64,000 bases of DNA from Pontederia crassipes (lineage: Eukaryota; Streptophyta; Magnoliopsida; Commelinales; Pontederiaceae), in NCBI GenBank assembly GCA_030549335.1, contig CM060195.1:16919501-16983500 (forward strand). Direction: 5' to 3'. Positions 23,799-36,019 of this stretch are shown here, in pieces. The position numbers and the translations under genes are program-made. Position 1 is the stretch's first letter. Each line of letters begins with the position of its first letter. The notes below the pieces were generated by a model, which saw only the letters and a program-made list of their open reading frames with translations, did no database searches and was not told the DNA's origin.

Positions 23799-24482
23799 TG
23801 ATAGTGAAATAGGGGAGTGTAGTGATAACTTGCTCATTTTTTGGTCAAAAGTGAGATTTTTCAATTTTTGATTTAACTCCCTAATTCACTCTCTACTGCA
23901 AGTATACTGGTCAATTGTAATATACCCAAATGTCTTATCCACAATGATTTGAAGCCAAAGACTCCGTAAAACAATCTAGACTAGCCCTAACTAAAGTTAC
24001 AATTTCAAGAAGTTGAAGGAAAGTGAAAATAGATTTTTGATTATGGCAAAATGATACCTGATTTTGGACTTTTGGAAATTTATCTAGACTGAATTATAAA
24101 TCTTAAACTAAGGGCTAAAAGGATTTATCTATCAATAAGGATGGTTATCCTAGGAGTTGGGGTTCATCTAACTTAATTATGAATGGAATGGAACAAGTTA
24201 TCAATATGTGCCAATTTTAACTCAACTTGAAATGCCCTATTATCATAGCACACTTAAACTAGGACTAATCATCATATTCTCATATGATTGATTAGCCAAG
24301 TTGAATTAGAAGAGGTCCTTACTGAAATCAAGTTAACATTAAGCTCAAATTCAAGTTAGTTGCTGATTTTTGGCAATTTAGTGAAATCTGAAATGATAAT
24401 AATCAATTGCATTTTAAATATGATGGAATTACTTCAATTGACTAAACAGGGATGAAATCAACCCAATATTAGTGCTAATGCT
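23799..24482 (-). mobile_element. Minus-strand solo LTR in D pol, first part
   Basis: Begins TGATAGTGAAAT, the reverse complement of the family LTR end, immediately after ATATG (23794-23798). It continues through the complement of U5 to GTGCTAATGCT, where a plus-strand solo LTR interrupts it. The rest is at 27126-29046; total about 2.6 kb. No internal region remains, so it is a solo LTR left by LTR-LTR recombination. Confidence 0.93.
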
Positions 24483-27120
24483 TGATCCCTAGCTGATCAC
24501 AATAGGTTTTTTATCCCATTTTAGATTTATTTCACCCATATCGAGCCCTTATTTTGCCTAACTTTTGGCCAAATATGCTTGGAATGCATGGATTGTGATA
24601 ACTAGTTGATCTTTCTCATTTTATACTTAATTCCATGTGCGTATAGGTTCTGAAATGCTAAAATCCATAAATATATCAATTCTATGCTAAGTTATCATTT
24701 TTTGGGCAAGTTATCATTCCAAAGTGCAAGTTATCATTTTTCTAGTTTAGTTGATTTCTAGTGATTATCTTGCCCTAAATTCCCTGCCATCATGAATTAA
24801 TCATATTTGGATGATCATATTTTAACTTATGCAAAGTTATCATTCCATTTCACAGGTTATCATTTCTTAGTGCAAGTTATCATTTTATGGCAAAACTGTC
24901 ATTTCAATGTGCAAGGCTATCAATTCTACATAAAAGCATTAGGAAATCATTATATTATTGTCCTAACTCCTTGATGCTCTGATTTGATCACATTTGGATA
25001 ACCAAAACTAAACTTATGACAAGTTATGATTTTTATGGCATCAAATTATCGTTTTTGGCACCAAAGTTATCATTCATATGAAATCTTATCCACATTTGAT
25101 TTCTGACCTCATTCACTAGCCATCCTAATCCCTTTGATTCCTTCAATGCTCTGAACCACTCATATTTGGATAATTTTCATGAAATATGCAAAGTTATCAT
25201 TCCGGGCTTCAAAGTTATCAATTTTAATTATGGTTTTAATTCCTGCACAACACTAAATCCCATTTGATGTTTGAGCTGATAATTATCATTGTCCTAATCC
25301 TTATTTGTTAAAATCTCATACCAGGACTTTGATGCTTGTTGTTTTAGTCTTTCTAGCAGGAAAAAAGAGGGCTGCACAAAGAGGAAAAAGGAGGAGGGAC
25401 CACTTGCTTTTTGGCTGTCCAAAAAGCTGGCACCTGCAGATATTTCTGGACCAGGACACTTGGCATAATCAAGGCACAAGGGAACCTTCTTATCTGCATC
25501 CAAGGGTGTTAGAAGGCCATATATAAGCTGAGAAACCAGAGGAAAGAAGGGGGCTGGCCATTGCAAGGGTTTGAGCAGGAAGGAAGCAAGGAGAGGAGCT
25601 GAAGTGCTGGCAATTCTGATTTCTCCAATCGACAGACCAAACTCAAGGATGTTTTGTATCTGCTTCCTCCTCTATTTTGTATCAAACTTTGTAACAATGA
25701 AGAGCTAAATCCCATTTCTCCTAGGATAGGGTAGTAGTCTAGTTTAATTGTGGATGGATATGGACAAATCTGAATTCCTGCACTGATTTACTGATTTTTT
25801 AATTTCTGATTTTGTGGATTCTGAACTCATATGAATTTGTTCTTGACATTGTAAGATCTTGCTTGCATTTACAACTGAGAGGTTGTTTTATGATCTATTC
25901 TTTACTCAGAAATGAGTCAAGAACCAATGGCATTTTCTAGGTTCAAGCCCAATTAAGAATATGATTTTCTGATTTCTAAAATCTGTTTTTCTCATTTCTG
26001 ATTTCTGAATTGTCAAATCTGTTTTCTTCATTGTGGAGCCCTGATTTCGTAGTAGCTGAGAAGCTAATCGTTCGGTTCCTTCTTGTTCAAAAATGAATCA
26101 AGAGACAATGATAATTCCAAGGTTTCAATCCTTGACGTGTTGCAACTTTTCATTGCTGATTTCTAATTTTCAATCCTGATTTCCAAATCTGAATTCCTGA
26201 ATTTGTGGAATCTGCATTATTAATGTTAAACCCCTGATTTCATTAATCACTGAGAGGTGAACTTAAGGTTTTCTTGATGTTCAGAGATGGACCAAGAAGC
26301 AATTGCATGTGATGAGTTCCCATATGTAATTATGTGCTGATTTTCTCCAACTCATTAGTGAAAATGTGGATTTCATTTCCATTTGCAGCTGAGAGGCTGA
26401 CTTAAAATCCTCTTGTAGTTTAGAGATAAACCAAGAAGCATTAGCACTAATATTGGATTGCTTTCATTTCTGTTTGGTCAATTGAAGTAATTCTGTCATA
26501 TTTAAAGTGCAATTGATTGTTATCATTTTAGATTTCACTAAATTGGCAAAAATCAGTAAGGAACTTGAGTTTGAGCTTAATGATAACTTGATATTCAATG
26601 GGGATCCTTCTCTAATTCAATCTAGCTAACATTTATATGAGAATATAATGATTAGTTTTGGACTAATTGAGCTGTGAGAACAAACATGTTTAAGATTGGA
26701 TCAGATTTGACTAAAAATTGATAACTTGTTTCATTCCATCCATAATTAAATTAGATGAACCTCAATTCCTAGGAGCACCTTCCTCATTGATAGATAAACT
26801 CTTTTAGCTCTTAGTTTAGCATTTATAATTGAGTTTTGATAACTTTCCAAAAAACCATAAACAATTATCATTTTGCCACAATTAAAAATCTATTTTCTAT
26901 TTCCTTCAATTTCCTGAAATTGTAACTTTAGTTTAAGCTAGTCTAGATTGTTTTAGGGAGTCTTTAGCTTCAAATCACTGTGGATATGATATTTAGGGTT
27001 TACTACAATTGACCTGTGCAGCGCAGTAGAGAGTGAGTTAGGGAGTTAAACAAAAAATTGAAAAATCTCAAATTTGACCCAAAAATCAGCAAGTTATCAC
27101 TACACTCAATTTCACTATCA
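24483..27120 (+). mobile_element. Plus-strand solo LTR nested in the minus-strand solo LTR
   Basis: 2638 bp from TGATCCCTAGCTGATCA to TTTCACTATCA, flanked by ATGCT at 24478-24482 and 27121-27125. TATA box at 25519-25526. Neither PBS nor PPT adjoins it. Removing it restores the antisense LTR sequence GCTAATGCTTCTTGGTTTATC. It is the youngest of the three layers here. Confidence 0.95.
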
Positions 27121-27125
27121 ATGCT

Positions 27126-29046
27126 TCTTGGTTTATCTCTAATCTACAAGAAGATTTTAAATTAGCCTCTCAGCTACAAATGGAAATGAAATCCACATTA
27201 TCACTAATGAATTGGATAAAATCAGCACATAATTACATATGGGAACTCAGCAATTGTCATTGCTTCTTGGTCTATCTCTGAACATCAAGAAAACCTTAAA
27301 TTCACATCTCAGTTATTAAATGAAATTAGAGGTTTACAATAACAAGAAGAATCCCACAGAATTCAGGAAACAAATTTGAAAATCAGAAATCAGCAATTGA
27401 TAGTTTGCAACATTTCAAGGATTGAAACCTTGGAAAAACCATTGTCTCTTGATTCATTTTTGAACAAGAATGAAACTATAAGCAACCTCTCAATTATCAA
27501 TTCTATTAGGGCTTCGTAATGGTAAAACATATTCTATGAATTCAGGAAATCAGAAGTGGGAAATTAAAAAATCAGATTCTTAATTGGGTTTGAACCTAGA
27601 AACTTGGCATTGGTTCTTGATTCATTTCTAAACAAAGAGTAGAAAGGACAACCTCTCAGTTGTTAATTCAAATAGGATCTTACAATGTCAAGAACAGATT
27701 CATATGAGTTCATAATCCACTGAATCAAAAATAAAAAAATCAGGAATTCAGAAATCAGTGCAGGAAATCAGAATTGTCCATATCCATCCACAATTCAACT
27801 AGACTACTACCCAATCCTAGGAGAAATGGGATTTAGCTCCTCATTGTTACAAAGTTTGATACAAAATAGAAGGAGAAACAGATACAAATCATCTTAGTTT
27901 GATGATTTGTCGACAGAAATCTGGATGTTGCAGCACTTCAGCTCCTTCCTTGCTTCCTTCATGTTCAAAACCCTTGAATGGCCAGCCCCCCTTTCTTCCT
28001 CTGGTTTCTCAGCTTATATATGACCTTCCTACACCCTTGGATGCAGATAAGAAGGTTCTCTTGTGCCTTGATTATGCCAAGTGTCCTAGTCCAGAAATAT
28101 CTGCAGGTGCCAGCTTTTTGGACAGCCAAAAAGTAAGTGGTCCCCTCCTACTTTTTCCTCCTTGTAGAGCCCTCTTTTCACTGCTAGAAAGGCCAAAACA
28201 GCAAGCATCAAAGTCCTTGAATAGGATTTTAACAAATAAGGATTAGGACAATGACAATTATTAGCTCAAATATCAAATGGGGTTTTGGTGTTGTGCAGGA
28301 ATGAAAACCATAAATAAAAAATGATAACTTTGAAGGCCCGGACTGATAACTTTGCATATATCATGGAAAATGTCCAAATATGAGTGGTTCAAAGCATTGA
28401 AGGCATCAAAGGATTAGGATGGCAAGTGAATGAGGTCAGAAATCAAATGTGGATAAGATTTCATAGGAATGATAACTTTGGTGTCAAAAATGATACTTTG
28501 ATGCCATAAAAATGATAACTTGTCATAACTTTTATTGTGGTTGTCCAAATGTGATCAAATTAGAGCAGCAAGGAGTTAGGATAGTAATTTAATGATTGCC
28601 TAATGTTTTTATGCATAATTGATAACTTTGCATATCGAACTGACAATTTTGCCCTAAATAGATAACTTGACACTAAAAAATGATAACTTGTGAAATTTAC
28701 TGATAACTTTGCACAAGTTGAAATATGATCATCCAAATATGATTAATTCATGATGGCAGGGGATTTAGGACAAGATAATCACTAGAAATCAGCTAAACTA
28801 GAAATGATAACTTGCACTTTGGAATGATAACTTGTCCAAAAAATGATAACTTGGCATAGAATTGATATATTTGTGGATTTTAGCATTTCAGAACCTCTAT
28901 GCACTTGGAATTAAGTATAAAATGAGAAAGATCAACTAGTTATCACAATCCATGCATTCCAAACATATTTGGCCAAAAGTTAGGCAAAATAAGAGCTCGA
29001 TATGGGTGAAATGAATCTAAAATGGGATAAAAACCTATTGTGATCA
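27126..29046 (-). mobile_element. Minus-strand solo LTR in D pol, second part
   Basis: Complement of R and U3 of the family LTR, with an antisense TATA box (about 28014-28022) and AATGATAACTT repeats. It ends CCTATTGTGATCA then the target duplication ATATG (29047-29051). The 11 bp CTAGCTGATCA expected at the LTR tip are missing, as if the two TGATCA copies recombined. Confidence 0.93.
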
Positions 29047-30689
29047 ATATGTTATGCTAGCAAGACATTGGATGAAGCCCAAGTCAACTATGCCACCACT
29101 GAAAAGGAATTGTTGGCTGTAGTGTTTGCTTTTGATAAGTTCACGTCCTATCTTATTGGAGCAAAGTGATTGTCTATACAGACCACCAAGCAGTGAAGCA
29201 CCTGATCAGCAAGAAGGAGTCAGCCAAGGCTAATCAGATGGATATTATTGCTACAAGAATTTTATGTAGAGATTAGGGACAAAAGAGAGACAAAAAACTT
29301 AGTCGCTGATCATTTGTCAAGGATGGAAGGAATTCAGGAATCTCCATCAGTTCAAATTAATGATTCATTCCTTGATGACTTTCTAATGGCCATGTCAGTT
29401 GCACCAACTCCTTGGTATGCTGATATTGTGAATTATTTGGCTTGTGGAATCATTCCACCTGAGTACTCCTACCAACAGAAGAAGAAGTTCTTTCATGACA
29501 TAAAAGACTTCTATTCGGATGATCCCCTCTTGTTCAAGAAGTCCCCTGATGGCATTTTCAGAAGGTGTGTGCCAGAAGCTGAATTCCAATCCATTTTGCA
29601 TGAATACCACTCATCTCCATATAGTGGGCATGGAGCCACTCAAAAGACAGCAGCCAAGGTTCTACAATCCTTATTCAAATATGCCCATTTATATGTAAAA
29701 AGTTGTGATGTGTGCCAAAGAGCAGGGTCAATTTCTAGGAGGAATGAAATGCCACAGAATGGGATACTAGGAGTTGAAATTTTTTATGTTTGGGGCATTG
29801 ATTACATGGGACCCTTCCCTAGCACCTTTGGATACAAATTCATATTGTTGGCAGTTGATTATGTGTCCAAGTGGATAGAAGCCATCCCCACAACAGCTGC
29901 TGATTCCAGGGCTATTATCAAATTGTTCAAGGATACAATTTTCCCAATATTTGGAATTCGAAGGGTGGTTATCAGTGATGGAGGTAGCCACTTCATAGAA
30001 AGATGTTTTGAGAATCTCCTAAGCAGGTATGGAGTAAAGCATAAAGTTTCAACAGCCTATCACCCTCAAACAAATGGCCAACCTGAAATTTCAAATAGGG
30101 AAATTAAGGCCATTTTGGAAAAAATAGTTTCATTGACTAGAAAGGATTGGAGCACCAAGTTGAATGTTGCACTTTGGGCCTACATGACAGCATATAAATC
30201 TCCAATTTGTGTCTCCCCGTACAAGTTGGTTTATGGAAAAACATGCCACTTGCCAATTGAACTCAAACACAAGGCATATTGGGCTGTCAATGCACTAAAT
30301 TTTGATATGCATGCTTGTGGACAGAAAAGGCTCCTACAAATTGATGAATTATATAAGATTAGGCTCAATGCCTACCATAATTCAGAATTCTACAAGGAAA
30401 GGACCAAGAGGTGGCATGATAGCAGGATTTTGAAGAAAGATTTCAAGGTTGGAGACCTTGTATTGCTATTTAATTCAAGGCTCAAGTTGTTTCATGGAAA
30501 GTTGAAGTCAAGATGGAGTGTCCCTTCAAAGTCCACAAGGTTTATCCTTTTGGGGCTGTGGACCTTGTCAATGACAATGCTGACATATTCAAGGTTAATG
30601 GACAAAGATTGAAGTTATACAACCCCATAGCCATGGATTCAACTAAGGAGGTGCTAATTTTGCAAGATCCCCTACAATTGCCTAGATGA
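29047..30689 (+). pseudogene. Element D pol, rest of RNase H and integrase
   Basis: Resumes the split codon run as [25 protein letters not shown], then YTDHQA of RNase H. A 454-codon frame (29248-30612) holds most of the integrase: zinc-binding HEYH...CDVCQRAG, the catalytic core with [17 protein letters not shown] and [12 protein letters not shown] (D, D, E), and the C-terminal GPF/Y-type segment. About 18 nt (GFYWPS in relatives) are deleted in the HHCC domain, and a lost base at about 30520 shifts the C-terminus. No chromodomain. Confidence 0.93.
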
Positions 30690-32154
30690 ATTCAAATGGA
30701 ACAATGTCTAGCCTAAGACATTAAAGTAAGGCACTTCTTGGGAGGTAACCCAAGTCATTTTATATCTAATTTTCTTTGTTTTGCAGGAATAAGTCAAGGA
30801 GAAATCAGATCAATCCATAAATTTTCATTTAGGGAGTACCCCTACCCTCATTTTTTATTTTCTCATTGAATTCCCAATGATAACTGATATTATCTTTTTC
30901 TTCATGCTGCAATTATCATATTGACATCTGAATTATCATTCATATCAGTTATCCAAATCCATCATTGTTGAATTTCAATGCATTTCATTGAATTGTGCAC
31001 CCTAAAAATCTGATATTGCAGATTTCATTGATATCCTTTATTTCTCTGCAGGATTAGTTGCAATTCATGAAGAATGGACCACCCAAAGACTCTGATTGAG
31101 ATGCAAGAACCATTGTAAGGGATTAATTGCACAAATCCAAGAATTTGATACCCTCTCAACCCTCTCCCTTGCCTATGTTTTCATCACTATGGACAATGTT
31201 AGGAATAAGCTTGGGAGAAGAAACCTGGTGCTTTTCTAAACTTTACACCATGTTTTCAATCTATATGCTCATATAATCATTTACCACCAGGTTATCATTG
31301 TTTGAACAAGTTATCATTGGTTTCACTCGGTTATCACTGGGTATAATTTTTTGGGCTCAATTCAATTCCTGCATTCATTTTAACTCTGAAATGGGTGAAA
31401 TACCTTATGTGACAATTAGTACACTCCAATACCAAGTGACCAATTTGGCCATTAGTCTTCTTGCTTCAATTGGCTTATCAATTCAAATACATTTGAATCA
31501 ATTCTCAGCTGAAAAATTTTCTTTTTGTGGGTAACACTAGCTGACATTCATGGATTAAATTGATAATATATGATGTCTAGAAAGGAGTCAAGGCTCTAGT
31601 TGCCATGTTAAATAGGAAAACTTGACTTTTTGAACAAAGGAATCTAAACCTTACTTGAGTTTGAACTATTGCTCACTTCATGAACAGAATAGACAAAAAA
31701 AATGGAGAAAAGAAAAAGTGAAAAGTTGCATATTGTATTGCATGCATGCATAAATAAAGAGAGTGAAATTTCAAAAAGGAACCTCTCCTGAATAAAGCCA
31801 GGATTTTTATCCTGCGACCAGCATGAATAAAAATTAGGTCTTGACCTGTTTACTTGCATTTTCATGAATAAAAGTCAGGTGTTAAACCTGTTTAAGCAGT
31901 GGAAAATCTGTTCATGAAGGGATTTGTAGTTCAACCTCTTTGTAAAGTTGACAATTCCTGAAATTCAAACTTGTTATTGCTAGTACTTCTTCCATGGCTT
32001 AAATTTGCTTTAACCTCTGTGATTCCTTAGCTAGAAATTAAGTTTTTGGAAATAATGAAGTGTTGGCAAAGTGGGAAACTCATTGGACTTAAATCAGCTG
32101 GTTTTTAATTCATTTGTGGACTGTTAATTCAAGTTTGTCCTTAATTTCTGAATG
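30690..32154 (+). mobile_element. Element D: 3' non-coding tail
   Basis: Collinear with the other tails: post-pol hairpin CTTGGGAGGTAACCCAAG (30737-30754), internal PPT-like AAGCTTGGGAGAAGAAA (about 31207-31222), GTTATCA words (31290-31340) and an open hydrophobic frame (31298-31534, LQYQVTNLAISLLASIGLSI) whose usual ATG is shifted out of frame. Confidence 0.85.
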
Positions 32155-32195
32155 TTTTGCTTGAGGACAAGCAAAACGCTAAGCTTGGGGGAGTT
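32155..32195 (+). promoter_or_regulatory. Pre-PPT hairpin and polypurine tract of element D
   Basis: Stem TTTTGCTTG (32155-32163), loop AGGA, stem CAAGCAAAA (32168-32176), then AAGCTTGGGGGAG (32181-32193) and TT before the LTR. Confidence 0.85.
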
Positions 32196-33068
32196 TGATC
32201 ACTAGCTGATCATAATAGGTTTTTACCCCATTTTCTATTCAATTCACCCATATTGAGCCCCTATTTTGCCTAACTTTTGGCTAATTATGCTTGGAATGCA
32301 ATGAATTGTGATAACTAGCTGATCTGTCTCATTTTACACTTAATTCCTTGTGCATAGAGGTTCTGAATTGCTAAAATCGATAAATATGTCAATTCTATGC
32401 CAAGTTATTATTTTTTGGGCAAGTTATCACTCCAATGTGCAAAGTTATCACTCCATTTGAGCTGATTTCAAGTGATTATCTAGCCCTGAATCCCTTGCCA
32501 TTATGAATTAATAATATTTCAATAATCATATTTCAACTTGTGCAAAGTTATCATTCCGTTTCACAAGTTATCATTTTTGAGTGTCAAGTTATCATTTTAG
32601 GGCAAAACCATCATTTCGATGTGCAAGGTTATCAATTTTGCATAAAGGCATTAGGCAATCATTATATTATTGTCCTAACTCCTTGCTGTTCTGATTTGAC
32701 CACATTTGGACAACCACAACAAAAGTTATGACAAGTTATCATTTTATGGCAACGAGTTATCATTCCGGGTCACCAAAGTTATCATTACTATTAAATCTTA
32801 TCCACATTTGATTTCTGACCTCATTCACTTGCCATTCTAATCCCTTTTATGCCTTTAATGCTCTGAATCACTCATATTTGGATAATTTTCATGAAATATG
32901 CAAAGTTATCATTCCGGGCTTCAAAGTTATCTATTTTAATTATGGTTTTCATTCCTGCACAACACCAAATCCCATTTGATGTTTGAGCTGATAATTATCA
33001 TTGTCCTAATCCTTATTTGTTAAAATCCCAATCAAGGACTTTGAAGCTTACTGTTTTGGCCTTTCTAG
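32196..33068 (+). mobile_element. LTR4, 3' LTR of element D, truncated
   Basis: First 870 bp of an LTR (U3 only) matching LTR3 closely. At ...TTGGCCTTTCTAG it switches to position 7 or so of another LTR start, through the shared CTAG (33065-33068). Promoter, R and U5 are absent. Confidence 0.9.
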
Positions 33069-35705
33069 CTGATCACAATAGGTTTTTATCCCATTTTAGA
33101 TGCATTTCACCCATATCGAGCTCCTAAATTGCTCAACTTTTGGCCAATTATGTTTGGAATGCATGGATTGTGATAACTAGTTGATCTTCCTCATTTTATA
33201 CTTAATTCCATGTGCATAGAGGTTCTGAATTGCTAAAATCCATAAATATTTAAATTCTATGCCAAGTTATCATTTTTAGGGCAAGTTATCACTCCAAGTG
33301 CACAAGTTATCATTATTTTGATTTAACTGATTTCCAGTGATTATTCTACCCTAAATCCATTGCCATTATGAATGAATCATATTTGGATGATCATATTTGG
33401 ATGATCATATTTCAACTTGTGCAAAATTATCATTCCATTTCACAAGTTATCATTTTTTAATGCCAAGTTATCATTTAATGGCAAAACAATCATTTCGATA
33501 TGCAAAACTATCAATTCTGCACAAAGGCATTAAGCAATCATTAAATTACTGTCTTAACTCATTTATGTTCAAATTTGATCACATTTGGATAACCACAACA
33601 AAAGTTATGACAAGTTATCATTTTTATGATATCAAGTTATCGTTTTTGGCACCCAAGTTATCATTCCTATGAAATGTTATCAACATTTGATTTCTGACCT
33701 CATTCACTTACCACCCTAATCCCTTTGATGCCTTCAATGCTTTGAACCACTCAAATTTGGACAATTTTCATGAAATATGCAAAGTTATCATTTCGGGCCT
33801 TTGAAGTTATCATTTTAATTAAGGTTTTCAATTCTGCACAACATCAAACCCCATTTGATTATTGAGATGATTTCACTTGCTGTCATAATCCTTATTTGTT
33901 TAAATATTATTAGAAGACTTTGATGCTTGTTGTTTTGGCTCTTCTAGGGGGGACCACCTACTTTTTGCTGTCCAAAAGCTGTCACAGCAGCTAGAATTTC
34001 AGGACCTGGACAGGTGGCTCACATCAGGGGCTATGAAACAATTTGATGCTAATCTAAGGGCAGAAGGAAGTCATATATAAGCTGAAAACCCTAAGGAATC
34101 AAGGAGAGGCTAGCCATTGCAGGGTTTTGGGCAAGAAGGAAGCAAGGGTTTGGAGCTGAAGTGAAGCTGCATTTTCTGATTTCTGTGGACAGCTTCTGAT
34201 TACAGGATATTTTGTACCAATCCTTCCTTCATCTGTGTATCAAACTTTGTAACTATGAGGAGCTAAACTCCATTTCTCCTAGGATAGGGTAGTAGTCTAG
34301 TTTAATTGTGGACGAATATAGATAAATCTGATTTCCTGCACTGATTTCTGAATCCTGAATTTTTGATTTTCTGATTCTGCATTCTGAATCCATATGAATC
34401 TGATTCTTGACATTGTAAGATCCTATTTGTGTTTATAACTGAGAAGTTGTTCTTGATCTACTCTTTGTTCAGAAATGAATCAAGAACCAATGGCACGTTT
34501 CTAGGTTCAACCCAATTAGAAATCTGTTTTTCTGAATTCTGAATTCTATTTTTCCCCCATTTCTGATTTTTGAATTCTGTTAAATCTATTTTTCATCATT
34601 GTGGAGCCCTGATTGAATTAATAATTGAGAGGTTACTTATGGTTTTATCCTTGTTCAGAAATGAATCAAGGGACAATGGTACTTCCAAGGTTTAATTCCC
34701 TGAATTTGTGCAACTCTTCAATGCTTATTTCTGAATTTTTTTATTGCTGATTTCCTGAATTCCCATTGCTGATTTCCTAAAATTTGTGGAATCTGCCTTG
34801 TTATTGTTAAGCCCCTGATTTCATTTAATCACTGAGAGGTGTACTTAAGATTTTCTTGCTGTTCAGAGATGAACCAAGAAGCAATTGCATGTGCTGAGTT
34901 CCATATGTAATTGAGTGCTGATTTCTATCCAATTCATTAGTGAAAATGTGGATTTCATTTCCATTTGCAGCTGAGAGGCTGATTTAAAATCCTCTTGTAG
35001 TTTAGAGATAAACCAAGAAGCATTAGCACTAATATTGGATTGATTTCATTTCTGTTTAGTTAATTGAAGTAATTCCCTCATGTTTAAGGTGCAATTGGAT
35101 GTTATCATTGCTGATTTTCACCGCAATTGCGAAAAATCAGCAAGGAATTTTGATCTTGAGCCTAATGATAACTTGATATTCAGTGGGAATCCTCTTCTAG
35201 TTCAATCTAGCTAACATTTATATGAGAATATATCGATTAGTTTTGAACAAATTCAGTTGTGAGAGCAATGTTAAAATTGAATCAAATTTGACCAAAAATT
35301 GATAACTTGTCCCATTCCATCCATAATTAAGTTAGATGAACCCCAACTCCTAGGAGAACCTTCCTCATTGATAGATAAACCCTTTTATCCCTTAGTTTAG
35401 CATTTATAATTCAGTTTAGACAAATTTCCAAAAGTCAAAAAACAGTTATCATTTTGCATTTCCTTAAAAATTTGTTTTTACTTCCCTTCAATTTCTTGTT
35501 TTTACCATGTTAGTTAGGGCTAGTCTAGATTATCTTAGGGAGTCTTTGTCTTCAAATCACTGTGGATACGTCATTTAGGGTTTACTACAATTGACCTGTG
35601 CACTGTAGTAGAAAGTGAATTAAGGAGTTAAATAAAAAATTGAAAAATCTCAGTTTTGATCCAAAAATCAGCAAGTTATCACTACACTCCTCTATTTCAC
35701 TATCA
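33065..35705 (+). mobile_element. LTR5, 5' LTR of element G, lacking its first few bases
   Basis: Starts CTAGCTGATCACAATAGG, missing the TGATCA tip, and ends TTTCACTATCA. U3 carries many GTTATCA words and the TATA box is at 34073-34080. It pairs with LTR6 (AGATGCATTTCACCCATATCGAG). Confidence 0.92.
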
Positions 35706-35711
35706 AGTTTT

Positions 35712-35729
35712 TGGTACCATTGCCGGGGA
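35712..35729 (+). other. Element G primer binding site (decayed)
   Basis: TGGTACCATTGCCGGGGA, three transitions from the tRNA-Asp complement, all at CG or CNG sites. The leader to about 36019 is non-coding; the usual upstream Gag start region (about 35893) is frameshifted. Confidence 0.82.
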
Positions 35730-36019
35730 TTTGAGGTCAATTAGATTAACTTAGATAGTTTTGATTAGTTTTAGACTAGTTTTTAGTTCATTTATTAGGC
35801 CAATTTTCAGTTTTTGCAAGTTATCATTCTGAATTTTCAATTTTGTCTAGTTTTCTTTCTTTTCTCAATTTGATACTTCTGAATTCATTTATGCAGGATT
35901 TGGACAATCAAGAGGAGTCATCATCAATTAGATCCGAAACCTGAAAGAAGATTCTTAAGAAGGAGAAGATTGCAAAGGTTAGAGGTTGGAGAAGAATTTT
36001 TTAAGAAGAGAAAGTAAGC

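Noticed and set aside
33397-33672. 91-codon frame in LTR5, similar to 45802-46077 in LTR6
   Set aside because: It is a translation of the U3 GTTATCA repeat array; the two LTRs belong to the same pair, so sharing is expected.
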